NCBI GenBank assembly: GCA_034687125.1
Contig: JAQGBZ010000134.1
Location: 62,001-126,000 of the forward strand
DNA length: 64,000 bases
Source of the DNA: Neelides folsomi
Taxonomy: Eukaryota > Arthropoda > Collembola > Neelipleona > Neelidae
Direction: 5' to 3'
The notes below the pieces were generated by a model. The model made no database searches. It was given only the letters and a program-made list of their open reading frames with translations, and was not told where the DNA came from. Of the stretch, positions 40,001 to 52,304 are shown piece by piece. How positions within the stretch are numbered: position 1 is the stretch's first letter; every line of letters starts with the position of its first letter. Position numbers and translations under genes: made by a program.

Positions 40001-43000
40001 TGACCTATTCGTGCGGCCACAGGGGATGCCTCAAAAGAGTAAATATAAAATATTGAACCTTTTTTTCCTTCATATTTTTACACATTTTGGAGAATATTGG
40101 AAAATAAAAACTAGAGCAGAAAAACCATTTATTTTAACTTTAAGCCCTGGCTATGTGTAAGTTAGGCATATTTTGTATCTGTATTTATTTATGGTTAGTT
40201 TAAGTTTTCCAACCAATACAAATTCCTCAGATTGTTATTTCTATTAATCATTTTTCATTTTAATTAAATTCTTGTTTTTGTTAATTAAATCTTAATTATA
40301 TTTGTACTTATATCATCTAAATATATAATATATTCAATATGTAGCTTGTAAGGCACTGGGTACATATGCTACTTACACTTTACTTTTACCTAGAAAGACA
40401 AAGGATTAAGAGGAAATAACCGAATTTAGTGCATTGTTATTAAGTTTGCCGAACAGCCCTGTTCGTGCCATGTTTGGATAGCCATTCGCACTCTCTCTGT
40501 AATTCTCAAAGGAAGAGGAGCAATTTAAAAGAAGAATAGGCGAAGTTTAGCGAAAAATACCATCTCATTTCGCGAACAGAAAGATAATCGCATTAGGTGA
40601 GAGGTTCTACCAAAGGTGAGGTGGGCAATAAAGGAGAGAAACTGAGAAGCGTAGGAGTTATAGATAAGGACTTAATGGACACTCCTACTACCGATGAGCC
40701 TATCCGAATGTTATATAAACATAACGATATTTCACTTTCCTCATCCTCTAATAGCAAGTTGATGTTGATGGCGTGGGGAATTTATAGCAGAGCGTCTGGT
40801 TGAGGCGAGAGTCATTTCTTTTCGCCTCTTTCTCTCGCCTCGAGGAGGTCGGTGGTCAAGGGGGAGTCGATGGGACTTTCCATTGTACTTCCGACAAGAC
40901 ATGGCTCAGTAGCCGATCTCTTCATGGCCGCAGTTCCGGTGATAGTTAAGTCTCCTTTCGCTCCACTATATGAGCATTACTCTCCGCCCAGAACCTCGAA
41001 TCTCCGGGAAATCACGTACAAAGAGAAGCCAAATTGAAACGGCGGCCGCTGGGTCTCGAGAGATCCTTTCCCCCTCTTGCTCCGTCCAAGTTTCCCTCTT
41101 TGGGCCATCATTTCTCTCTCTTGGGTTCCTTCTTTCTGTCTGAATATAATCCTATTCTTTGAATTATTAGCGTCAGCCTTGACTCTTTTACCTCCTTCAA
41201 CTTTCCTCTCCTCGGAGCAAGAAGGAAACTAAAGTTTGTCCCATGGAGCAAGATGTTCTCGGCACGACGGCAAGGGATTGGAAGTCAAAGGGAGCGAATG
41301 TGCGGGTTTTGGAAGTAGTTAGTAGTATATTAAAATAACGAGATGAATTAGAAGGGCGAAGAGAGTAAAATTAAATGAGACAGAAATAATATTCAGAGTG
41401 GAGGGAGGAATTTCCCTTTATTTCTCTTTTGTGAGCTAGGGCCATTGAGGGCGTCTAAATAAGGACATTCCTCAAGAGTGAGAGGATGCAATAGAATGGC
41501 AGCGGAGCGAGAGGGAGTGCATAAGAAATGAGTCCTTTGATGGCAAGGTTCTGGTTACACCACTTCAGCCTTTAAGCCTCCCACTTTCAATTCCCGTCCG
41601 ACCTTACATGGAAGGGACGGGAGGAAGTTCGACAACTCGACGTTGTTCCCTTCCCTAATTAATTGCATTTCCCCCTGACAGCTACGAATAACATTGCTAA
41701 TTCCAAGGACTCTCTCTTTGACTAATTTCTTTCCGACAGCCAACTGAGACGTGAAATACTCCTCACTGCTTTCCCTCACCAGCCCCGCTCCAATGAGCCT
41801 TCCCCAGACAGGGAAACTTCAAATCCCGACTCTTCCGTCAATGCAAATACTCATCATGTCCCGTGTCACTTTGGAGCCGTCGACTCATTTCCCACTCCCT
41901 AGTTTGCCTTTTGTATTAAAATTTCTTCCTTGATTGGCTCCCTTCTAGACCCCAGAGAAGATAATCTGGCACAATTAACTTCATTTTACTGAGGCCATAC
42001 AAAAGTCATGGAAATTCCTCAGGGTCTTTTCATTCATACTCTTTCAAAAGTTTTCTCGTTCCCCCAACTTTAAATAAAAGTTTCCGGAGGTGGCGACCGT
42101 AGATGGCAATTCTCGTGTCTAGGACAAATCACCTCCACCGGCTTGCCACAATATGAAGAAGAATTCTCCCTCGGATTCTTTGGTAAACAAGAGGAAGGGA
42201 GACGAGGAAAGTTAATTTTATCTTTCACATTGGAAACATCTAAAGAATCCCAATTTCCTACAAGCATTGTCAGTTACTTTGATAGGGCCACAACCTCATT
42301 CTATTAAATTTCTCTACAGTGAAAAAGCGAGAGAATAACTTATTATGTTGGAATTTAAATTCATGCATTCTTCTAAGCTGTGTGGCTCCATATTAAATAT
42401 TTCACACTTTTAATTATAAATCCTGACAGTCAAAACTACTTTTTATAACTATTGCTATGTGTGTTTCTGTATTACTGTATTACTCGCATTAATTAACTTT
42501 ATTGCCAAATTTTAACTTTTTGGAAGTATTTATATTTTTTGAGAAGATGTTATACATTTCTTATTATGAAAACATAATTTACGACCAACCAAGATACCAA
42601 AACTTCCTGCGCATCGTGAAAAATAAATATTTTGTTTTCATTGGAAATTATTGAAAAACCTCGAGAGTTCGAGCATTTGGTGGAAAATGGAAGAAAAATA
42701 TGGAAATAATGTGGGAAGAATAAATTAGATCTTCTTTTCAATCGTGAGCGAAAATTGTAGAAAGCCGGTTGTGGTTTTATCGTCTCGTGTAGGGAGCCAA
42801 CTGCTTCTTCTTATTTATTGACGCCTATGATATGATGATGATGAAAATGCTTGAGGACCCAAAGTGTGGAGGAACTCTCACATAATGAATGAGCCTAGTT
42901 CAATCTAATGAATATTATTCTTCAGCTCGGGAAAGCAACAGATGCGAAATATGTGTATATGCAAGTTTCCTTCTCCTACCCCCTGATTACTTCTTTGGCT

Positions 43001-46000
43001 TCATTTGCTTCTTAATGTGAGAACTTTACTGAGGGAGTTCTGATAGTATTTCCATCAAAAGAAAAAGCTCCAACTTGTGCTTAAATATACCGACGGTTAA
43101 TAAGTATTATAGGCACATGGTACAACTAACTTATTTAATATAACATGAATAAAGAAAGTAGATAAGCAGAAAAGGAAATTGTAGTGAAAGTATACATCCA
43201 TCATAAACTATCTATGATTATTAAATGACATTATGCGCATATTTTTAGTGACTTTCCATGCTTTATTATTAAGTAAGTAAAAAGGTTTATTATTTTTCTC
43301 AGAAAAAAGCTCAAAATATTTAATGAAGGAAAAGAGACAGAGACAAGATTTCCTTTCACAAATAACCGTATGTAAATACATAAGGCACATTAAATGAGGG
43401 AAACAAAAGGAAATAAAAAGTCGAAACTTTGTATAGTTTTTATAATTAAACTGCCTAAGCTAATTCTCCTCCTAACCCTTGTTCTAAAGGAACTGAGGGG
43501 AAAGGGACGGGAAAGTAGCCGGATAATTATGATGAATGGCTTTTCCCTTGAGGTGGGATTTTATTTTTCCATCCTCTTCTATTCTAATTTCAAATATATT
43601 CTCCCCCTTCTCTCATTCATTTCCATATCTTACTTTAAGTTACCAAAAATTGTTCGTCTCTTCAGTTTCTTTTGACTAGAACAACTTTGAACATCAATCA
43701 TTTATCTTTTCTTTCCTCGATTATTAGAGTGTGGTTAGGGAATGTAATCCACCCTATTCAATTCATTTTTCATGTCATAATACATTCTCTTCATTAAAAC
43801 ATATTCTAATTTACCCTCATTTGTTATTGCACGGAAAACATTAAAGTTAGTTACATATAATATTTATGTAGATATTAATTGCTTATTACATATTAAATTA
43901 TGTAGCTACTGGGTTATTTAATTATATGAAAATCTTTCGTAGGTATTTATATAAATTTTAGGAGAATATTATATAAATACTTCATACGAAATTCACCATG
44001 CTTTGAAATTCATTGTTCAAACAACTTTGTAATTTTATTCACCAACAATTTCATTTGCATACTCCCTCAGAATTGAAATTTGAACGAGAAACACGCGGTT
44101 AATTTTAAAGGCCACCATTCGAGAAGAGAATTATTGCGTAATTTACATTTAGCATAAAGTTAACAAAGGAAAGTAGCGTGATTGGCCCGAAAGAATGAGC
44201 CATTAATTAAACTTAATTTTAGGAATCGAGAGTTTGAAGCGAATTGAATTTGTTGAGGGGGATTAGACAGAAGATTAAAGTGGAATGGGCAGATAAGGTT
44301 CCTCTGTTGTGGGGATGTTAAAAGTGTAGTAAGTGGAGGCGCGGAAGGGCCATAATCATCAACTCCTCCTCACTTATGATTATGATGACGAGGCTCTTTG
44401 GCCCCACTTAAAACTCTCATCCATATTAATGGAAATGAATCCTTCCCCAAGTTGCTGAATGACTTTGGAGTCGATTTGGTCGGAGGAAGGGGCTGGGCGG
44501 TTCCCTCCTTCACTCTCCTTATTTACACAACTCTTGTGTTGGACGCCAAGGGTGAGCTGGTGAAACAGAGGTCCCTATACATCTTTCCACCAACGAAGGA
44601 AAACATTTGAAGTCTTTCCCTAATCCATACTCATAAAACCCCCTAAATTCCATCAACGGCGAAACTGTTTGATATAAAAATTGATATGAAACTCATCACA
44701 GGGTGTGTGGCAATGCCGAGTAAATCCCTTGGTTTATCCTTCACTGCTGCTTCCGCCCTTCATCATGCCATCTCGTCCTCATCTGTGGGCAAGATTACAT
44801 TCACTTTCACCTCCTTTCCGCCCTTCTCGACAAGAAGAAAATGAGCGAGGAGAAAGAAAGCAAATGGAATATTTCCTCATCTAATATTATTAAACCCTCC
44901 TATCAGTCCGAACATCATCTTTTCTGTACACGTGTTTATACTCTTTATAACTACGTATCATCAATTTTGGCTTTTCTCCTCCCCTCTTACCGTCATTTCA
45001 CCAGCAGATATAAGTTAAATACTTGTGTTATTACTACTTATAGTGTGTAGTAGATTCCTATTTAGTAGATCCTACCAATTTCACGGTTTTCATGTATCAG
45101 AGGCTAGAGGATAAAATTGAATATATTTCTTCTAGATGGTGGATTAAATGAAGGATCAAAAGATTAATAGGGCGGAATTAACATTAATTGCCAAACGGAA
45201 AATTGCCTCTTAATTTATTATCTATGAGGAGTCGGAGGAGGGCTAATGGGTCAAAGCATAATTAAACAAAATACAAACTATTGCTCTTTGGCTCGCCAAC
45301 TGTTCCGAATCCAAATCGAAGGAAGAATAACATTCACATAGAACTACTCAAAACAACGAGAACCTCCGCAGCGGGCCTCTACTGAAAATGGAAAAAGAGA
45401 ATGAAGCCTTTGTTTCACTCGCTCATCCTCATTCCGTCCAGATAATGGGAAAAGGCTTCCGAGTCGATTAGCTCATTTCCATGAGAGCTGTCGAGAAGAG
45501 ATTGACCATCGGACCAAGGATAAATGCGGATCTCAAAAGGAATTCCCTCCAACCTCTTCCTTTTCATGTGGGGCCAGAGCGTTTCTTATTACGGTTAGAT
45601 AAGCAAAGTTAATTAGAAAACAGTAGTGTGGATGCCATTCCGAAGGATTTATTTGTATTGATGTGGCTGTGGAAGAGGCATATTTCTGAGTGAGGGAAAA
45701 GCAGCACGTTAATGATTGATGATGCGGCTCCTTTCAAGTCACTCTAACTCTTGGTTTAATGCATTTAAATGGAACTCGTGTACGCCTTGCCTCTCCTCTC
45801 GACGCGCGGAGAGGGCGAGAGAGAGAGAAAGTTAGGATTTATCTATCTCAGATATCCACATTTACCTTCATGTTCTCCTCGAGAACGATTCGTGTGGTGG
45901 GTGATTTGACTTCTTTATGAAACCAGTAGGACCGGCATCTTCTGTTCCTATCTCTCCGACCGAGTTAATAATGCGAAAGTTTCTTCCCCATCGTACTTCA

Positions 46001-49000
46001 AAGGAGAGAACTCTGACAGCTCACACTGCTCCTCTGGATTCATTGTGAGGCCAATCACTTTCCTCCATGTTGGAACAGAAAAGTCTGCATATACCCACCC
46101 CAATTTGTTAGGTAAATATAAGTAGTGAATGGGAAATGAAGCTCGGTCAGCCATTAGATTAACTATTTGAATCAATGGAGAGCAAATAGAAAAGGACAAA
46201 ACCACACGCATTCCTACTTCCTAAAATCTTTCTCTTATTCCCTCATGTTCCATCCAGTCTGGTTAATGACTCTACTGTAAACAAATAGAAAATTGCGTTT
46301 GACAAGTCAACAAGGATTTACTTTCACGACTTCATTTTGAGGAAATATACATTTTGAATAGTGGATGCTTTATCTGAATAAAATCCCTTTTCAACTGGGC
46401 TTATTTTGCTAAATACATGGATCGGTAAATTTTTATTTGCTTTAATGAATTTAATACCAACTGTCTAACTTCTGAACAGCTTACATTGCTCAATGAGAGT
46501 AAATAAATATGCACAGAGGCTAATGGCACTTTGATTCCTTATGTTAAAATATTTGTAAAAATTAAAAATGGAGATCCTTCAATGAAAAGTTTTATTGCGT
46601 TTGTTAATAAAAAGCTATGAAAGAGGAAAGGCTTTCAAAAGGACCATATTATTTTTTCCTGTGAAAGCCTAAATTAAAAATATGTTAATTTATGGTAATC
46701 CTTATTGAAATTAATACTCTTTGTTATTTCAGCACCAGAAAAAGAAATGGGAATGAAGATAAAGGAAACAAAAGTACCGGGCTTTGTCAACATTTCTTGT
46801 GAGTAGAAATACAAATCAAGAAATCCAATTTCGCTTTTTTGTCAAAAAATAAAGATTTAAATACATATTGATCTAGGTTGGGCCTTGGGTGTCTTCCCTG
46901 AGCCAAGATTAACATTATACTATGGGCAAAACAAGGATCAAACGTAAGGTTTTTTTTATTAAAACTTCACTTTGCGATTTCATAAAATAAGATTGACATG
47001 CATTCGTTTTGATATAAAAATCAAACTCGGTTTTTTATTGTAAAATACCAGTAGAAAATATTGGAATAATAAATAAACTGTCCTATACTGCTATTCTTGA
47101 ATAAGTCGCAAGTCACAATATATCACTATAATCTTAATAAGTGTAATGCATATTTTATAAATATTAAAGAAAAATATGGTAAAATTTGCTTACTATTGAA
47201 TAAGTTTAAATAATGAATTTTTATATTGAATAAATAAAATCTGAGATTTTCGAGATCTAAGCCATCGACCCTTTTGAGGGACAATCATGTTGAGTTGGAT
47301 GAAAAGCAAATAATCTATCTGATGATAAGATATATTGAAGTCTTTTGTTATGATATCCCCTTGTCAGGGGCTAAATAGTAATAAATCTACTTTTCCTCTT
47401 GCGAAATAAATATTCTCGTGAGATAGAAGGATGAGTGAAAGGAGGGCGAAGAAAGGAAAACAAGGATGTTATTAAGCGAGCCTTCGAGTGCTCCCCTGAT
47501 GTCTCATTCAAGCCTGCCCTCCTCAGCTCACCCAGGAAGAAATTCTATTGAGAGAAAAGACTCCAAGGGGAAAATAAATGTCAGGCTGTCAATCAGGGAA
47601 GTTTCACCATTCACTCACTCCATAGCCAATTCCCCCAACTCGGAGGCCACCCGTGAGATGAGATGGATATCTAGTAGAATAAGAGACATTTACTTTACTT
47701 TTAGTTGTTTTTATCATGACTCTGAGGGCAGTCGGGCTTGAAGTAATTCAAGGAGGCAGTGGAGGAGCTCTTACGCGACAAAATGAAAAGAGGAATATCG
47801 AGGGGCGGACCCCTGTTGAAGGAAGAGGACAAGGCCGAAACTTCTAGATTGTCTAACTTGGTGCAAACAAAAGAAACTGCAAAACTTTTGTCACCAGATT
47901 AATAAAATGGGTAGGAGATGGAGAAACTAGAGACCCTCGTATTCAAACTTGGGAACGCAATGAGCCAATCGTGAATATCATATCTATACTCTCAGATCAA
48001 GGACCATTGTAAGGCCTTTGTGGGGTTGGTGAGCTTGAACTCGGAACTGGGAATTAAATTAAGACCAGAGTGGGAGAGGAGTAAAATCCAATGCTCGTAA
48101 ATGGAGGAATTACATAAACGGAGACCTCTCACCTAATTATAACGACTCAAGGGGATAGGAATGGAATTGATGGTGACAAAGTTGAGGGATCAAGACTCTT
48201 CAGTCCGCTTATTAAACTTTCTCATGCATAATATTTTATGATTATATAGATGACAATTTTACAGTTGGTATCAATAATACACAAGTGCTTTATTAAACGA
48301 AGTTTAAATGTGTGAAACGTGTGTTAATAATATTAAAGTAATCGAGTTTAATTTTGACAATAAAATGTTTCCCAGAGAAGGAAACCCATATGTCGTTTAC
48401 CTCATATTGGCTCGGGCTAAAATACTTCTCATGAAATTTCACAGTCCGTTCTCAAGTTTATAACTAAAGGTTCATTCAATTTTGGGATAATGAGGATGAC
48501 GATAAAGTTAAGGGCAGAGTTTCTGAGGACATTTCTAAAGTAAAGATCAACTAGCCAACTCCAGAGTTGGAAATCTAATAAGTCGAGGACTTGACGACAA
48601 GTTTCTCACTCCAAGAGTTTATTCTCTCTAATGAATAATGATATCTTATTCTCAATTCTAAATCCCTAGACTTGACGATCTCGTTGTTGAGAAGAATTGG
48701 AACGAAAGCACATTCACCTTCGACATCAAAGTGCACAAAGTGATGGAAGATTCCAATATCTCAATCTCTTCCCCCATCGACTGTGAGCTGAGCATTATCA
48801 ACACACAATACTCGATTAGGAGAACTATTTTCTATGAGCCAGGTAAACAGCTTCATTTCTTTCCTAAACAGTAATTACACCTTAACGAGATGGAAGTTGA
48901 TTCATTAAATAACTAATTTTCCTAATTGATTATGAAACCATTTCTACATCTCACCTTTGTGTGTTTCAGGATCATTGGCCCTCAGACACGGAATTGGTAA

Positions 49001-49453
49001 GCTTTGCACATTCCCTCCCTTTCTAATTAATTAATACTGGAGCATTGTGTGTGTTTGAACCCAGTGAATCTTTTGTATCATATAACTAGGAATGTTATAA
49101 GGAAAACCAATGGGTTTTCATTATGAAACGCAATTCCGTCACTATATTTCTTCCATATTGGATTAACTCATTTGCTCAAATAAGCCTAATATTGTTTTAT
49201 ATTAGAGTAAGGGGAAAGTAATTTCATTGTGCTTATTCTCCACTCACTATGATCTAATGCTCATCATCATCTCACTCTTTATTGATTTTACTTAGGGAGT
49301 GGAGCGGAGTCTTTTGTTTCTCCAACTTCTACGTTTCGTCTCTTCCTGACCATGAGTGTGATGATGATTCCTCTAGTGATTCGAACCACTGAATCTTTTC
49401 CGATGAGAATTGGAGCAGGAAGTCTCGTCTTTCCATATGCTGGAGCTTTGTAG
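16004..49453 (+). CDS. Two-Ig-domain cell-surface protein (beat-like, unnamed arthropod family)
   Basis: Nine exons (16004-16067, 37887-38184, 38382-38452, 46733-46798, 46877-46943, 48670-48842, 48970-48996, 49296-49453, with a further phase check at each join) encode 307 residues; counted strictly, I place eight coding exons. Residues 1-22 are a signal peptide with core SLLILFFVTLAG. Ig domain 1 has Cys49, Trp67 (VVVKWFFNKTIPVYQWI) and Cys126 (SGEYLCKVST). Ig domain 2 has Cys167 (VNISCWALGVFPEPRLTLYY) and Cys227. Five N-glycosylation sequons lie at Asn39, 70, 165, 200 and 218. A hydrophobic run at 269-284 (FRLFLTMSVMMIPLVI) near the C-terminus could be a membrane segment or GPI signal, but 23 residues follow it. 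The layout resembles beaten path-type adhesion proteins, and the VVKWFFN...PVYQWI pattern recalls uncharacterised arthropod Ig proteins. A role in neuronal recognition is inference. Confidence 0.88.
17358..17367 (+). promoter_or_regulatory. TATA-like site inside intron 1
   Basis: TATATAAAAG lies in a GC-richer block 1.3 kb into the intron. It matches the consensus well, but no coding exon with a usable donor is evident just downstream. In AT-rich DNA such a match may be chance. Confidence 0.2.
22381..22390 (+). promoter_or_regulatory. Possible internal promoter (TATATAAAGG) in intron 1
   Basis: TATATAAAGG is followed, from about 30 bp downstream, by GC-richer sequence with GAGAGACTCGAGAGAGTGAG that looks like a 5' leader. 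The first ATG after it is at 22,624, and a good splice donor (GTATGT) lies at about 22,661. That donor would join exon 2 at 37,887 in a phase that makes a stop codon. So if a transcript starts here, it is either non-coding at its 5' end or uses another donor. Confidence 0.3.
38453..46732 (+). other. Third intron (8.3 kb) of the Ig-domain gene
   Basis: This phase-1 intron separates the Ig domain 1 exons from those of domain 2. It contains GC-richer purine/pyrimidine-rich blocks (about 40.5-42.3 kb and 44.3-46.2 kb) between AT-rich stretches. I saw no coding exon, RNA gene or transposon. The remaining introns (46944-48669 and the short ones) are also empty. Confidence 0.6.
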
Positions 49454-50302
49454 AATGGCAATCATTGAAGATCATCTCCACTTTTCTCAAGCTAGAGTTA
49501 AATGCGCGAGAAAAAATCCCCCAAACCTTATTCAAGTAAAAAAATTCAATACATTAATGGAAAACAACAATGCTGTAGAATTAAAACACCGACCTACAGA
49601 TACAATCAAACTGCAAAACTTGGTTTTCTCTATTTGTTCGCTCTCCCTTCTTTCCATTCCTCCTTCCTCGTCAATTCAAGAAAGAAGCCAAATGCTCAGA
49701 CTGATCGATCCTAATCTCAATGGCTAGTCAAAACTCTGTACTTGTTAATTAAACTCGAGATGTCCTACACATTTGCTAAACGTGCATATTACCACATTAC
49801 TGTGTTTAGTATGTGACGTGCGGATCGTCTCCCTACCTTTTGATTAAGCCCGTTTCATGCGAATCAATTGACGCTCGAAAAGTATTACCCGTGTTACCAA
49901 TTTACAGATTCAATGCTAAAGTGCGTGTTACATACATACTTATATTTAATGACTAGTTAAAAAAATAACTTGCAACATTAACTGGACCGATGTCACCAAT
50001 GAAGCAGACGATGCTTCAATTTATGATTATACCGTAATTAACGAAAATTACCTTTCAAATTGTTATATTCACAATAAGTAGCATTAAAGAGCTATATTGG
50101 AATTAAATTCCATGAAACCTAAGTATAAATAAGATAATGTGTATGTTTAAATAATTAGTTAAAATATTTAAATTGATAATTGAAAAATATAGCGTAATAT
50201 AAATTTAATGAAACGAGATGTTGTAAGAAAAAATACACAATGTAAATACATCAATAAATTCATACTTAAATGTTCAATATTACCAATATAGCACAAAATA
50301 TA

Positions 50303-50440
50303 TATTCTCGGTCCAAGAACGAGCTGGACTTCGCGGGTGCCATTTTAAAAAATTAATTAATTTAGCTTGCTTTAGCGATGAATTCGCTACAGCAATCGCT
50401 ACAGCTCGTTCGTGGAATCGTGGACAGTGGACAGAGAATA
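50303..50440. repeat. Palindromic MITE-like element, about 138 bp
   Basis: The outer arms are TATTCTCGGTCCA at 50303-50315 and its near-complement TGGACAGAGAATA at 50428-50440 (one mismatch). The inner arms are CCAAGAACGAGCTG at 50313-50326 and CAGCTCGTTCGTGG at 50402-50415 (two mismatches). The right arm is longer by about 12 bp because GTGGA-type words are repeated. The element is much GC-richer than the surrounding AT desert. Terminal inverted repeats, small size and no coding sequence fit a miniature inverted-repeat transposon remnant. No clear target duplication is visible. Confidence 0.55.
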
Positions 50441-52224
50441 CATATTTATGTTGAATAGTTTGAAAATAAGTAAATTTTGTACTTTTAATTTTATCTTTAC
50501 TTTTTTGGATAATGAATAATTAAAAAATTAATTTGTTATTACAATTAAAATTCAATGCTTTTACTTGGTATATTTGGTTAAGAGATAATGCATATAATAT
50601 TTAATATGAAACGCTATTCCACTTTCCGCATTAGGTACAATATACATTAAATTATATATTTATGGTATATTATAAAGTAAAATATTTAAGTTGACACTTT
50701 TACTATAATAATTAATAATGTTGTGTTTCTACTAAATCATGCTTTTCAAATTGTTAAAGATTTTAGTAAAAATCGGAATTTTTTAATTTTTAATAAATAT
50801 AATTATTTTTAATTGCAGATTAAATATTTTAAATTTCACACATTTATTGTAATTATTTAAGTTATTAATAATCTTACAATAAATTAGGGTTTTAGAATAT
50901 TCTACTTTAGCTGTATAAATGACATTTATATAGTACTTTTGTAGAATTTATGCTAATCAAATATGCAATAATTTACAACTTTTAAATAACTTTCAATTGC
51001 GTTTTGCATGTTTATTTTCTTACAATTATCATAAACAGTGTATTCTTTTTTGTACTCAAATAAGAGATCAACAACTACTTAAATGTGTGTAATACTATTT
51101 ATTACAATAGACTAATTAATGAGAATATTAAATATACAAAATACATTGAATTAAGCCTTCGTTGAAGTACAGTAATTCTAATTTAAAGCGAAATAAACCA
51201 TGTTTTAAAGCACATACCATATACAAGAAATAATATTCACTTTTCGTAATACACTATACATGAAATTTTAAAATGCTTTTATTTTACAAACAGTGAACAG
51301 CTACTTATCATTAATTAAAGCATTTCAATCGGCATTTTTACATTATGGATTTACGGAATAATGTATACTAATAATTCATGAGTAATGTAATGTCTAATAG
51401 AATATTGTAGTATTAGTATTACGGTTATTTTATAGATCTTACCAATTAATACTAAAACTTTAATAAAATTTTATAACTGCTAATTAGTCATAATTAAAAT
51501 AAGGTTTATTTAATAAATGCGTTGTTAGTAAATAACCAGTAAATAATATTGTCACTTATTTAAATCTTGAAATGCGTAAACACTGTAAACAGTATACATA
51601 CCTACATACAATAGTGTACATGCATACATATTATTATATGATAAGTAAATCAGTAAACATAATACATCGGTTGTAATTTTCAAGTGGACGTATAAAATCG
51701 ATCGATATTGTAAAATAAAAGATTTTCAAAATAATTTTACAATCTGAATTTACTTAATACAGCATAGCATTCTATAAGTATGAGTGATACAGTATGCAAA
51801 CAAATAACATATTTTTATAAGTTTCTTCATTACTTTTCATATAAACCTATAATTATATTTCTAAACAATTAAATTTATGTATTATATTATAATAGGTAGT
51901 AATTTTACCTTATAGATAATTACTATCTATTATCTATATAATGAAAGCATTACAATGTCACAAAATTATCAATGTTTACATTAAGTAAGCATTTTAACAT
52001 TAACACAAAATATTTTAAACAATTGTTTAAAACTTAACAGCTTCTAAAAGGCATTCTTTTACAATTGAGGGCAATGCCCTTTTTCATTTTATGCTAGTAT
52101 TTAGTACTTATATAATTGCAGATTGCAGATGTTTAATACAAGTAAAAATAATGTTACGTTAATTATTAAATTAATTGATAGGATTTCTCTCATGTATTTG
52201 TTCATTACAACTTATAAATAACTT

Positions 52225-52230
52225 TTTATT
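52225..52230 (-). terminator. Polyadenylation signal of the stomatin gene
   Basis: AATAAA on the minus strand, 75 bp after the stomatin stop codon. The position is plausible. Confidence 0.4.
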
Positions 52231-52304
52231 TAAGAATTTAATAGCAATTTGGGCTTAGAAAGAGATATTTGAGAAGCATCAATCGTCGGTTGAGAAAATA
52301 ATGG

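Larger units (their letters stand above)
49454..52304. other. Spacer between the Ig-domain gene and the stomatin gene
   Basis: The genes converge. The first 500 bp after the Ig-gene stop probably hold its 3' UTR; an AATAAA occurs at 50253-50258. The rest is very AT-rich with many TA-rich words. The only distinct object is the palindromic GC-richer element at 50303-50440. Confidence 0.5.

Noticed and set aside
40450-40470. Palindrome CGAACAGCCCTGTTCG resembling a steroid-receptor site
   Set aside because: The spacing between half sites is four rather than three, and a single 7-bp stem is expected by chance in this much sequence.
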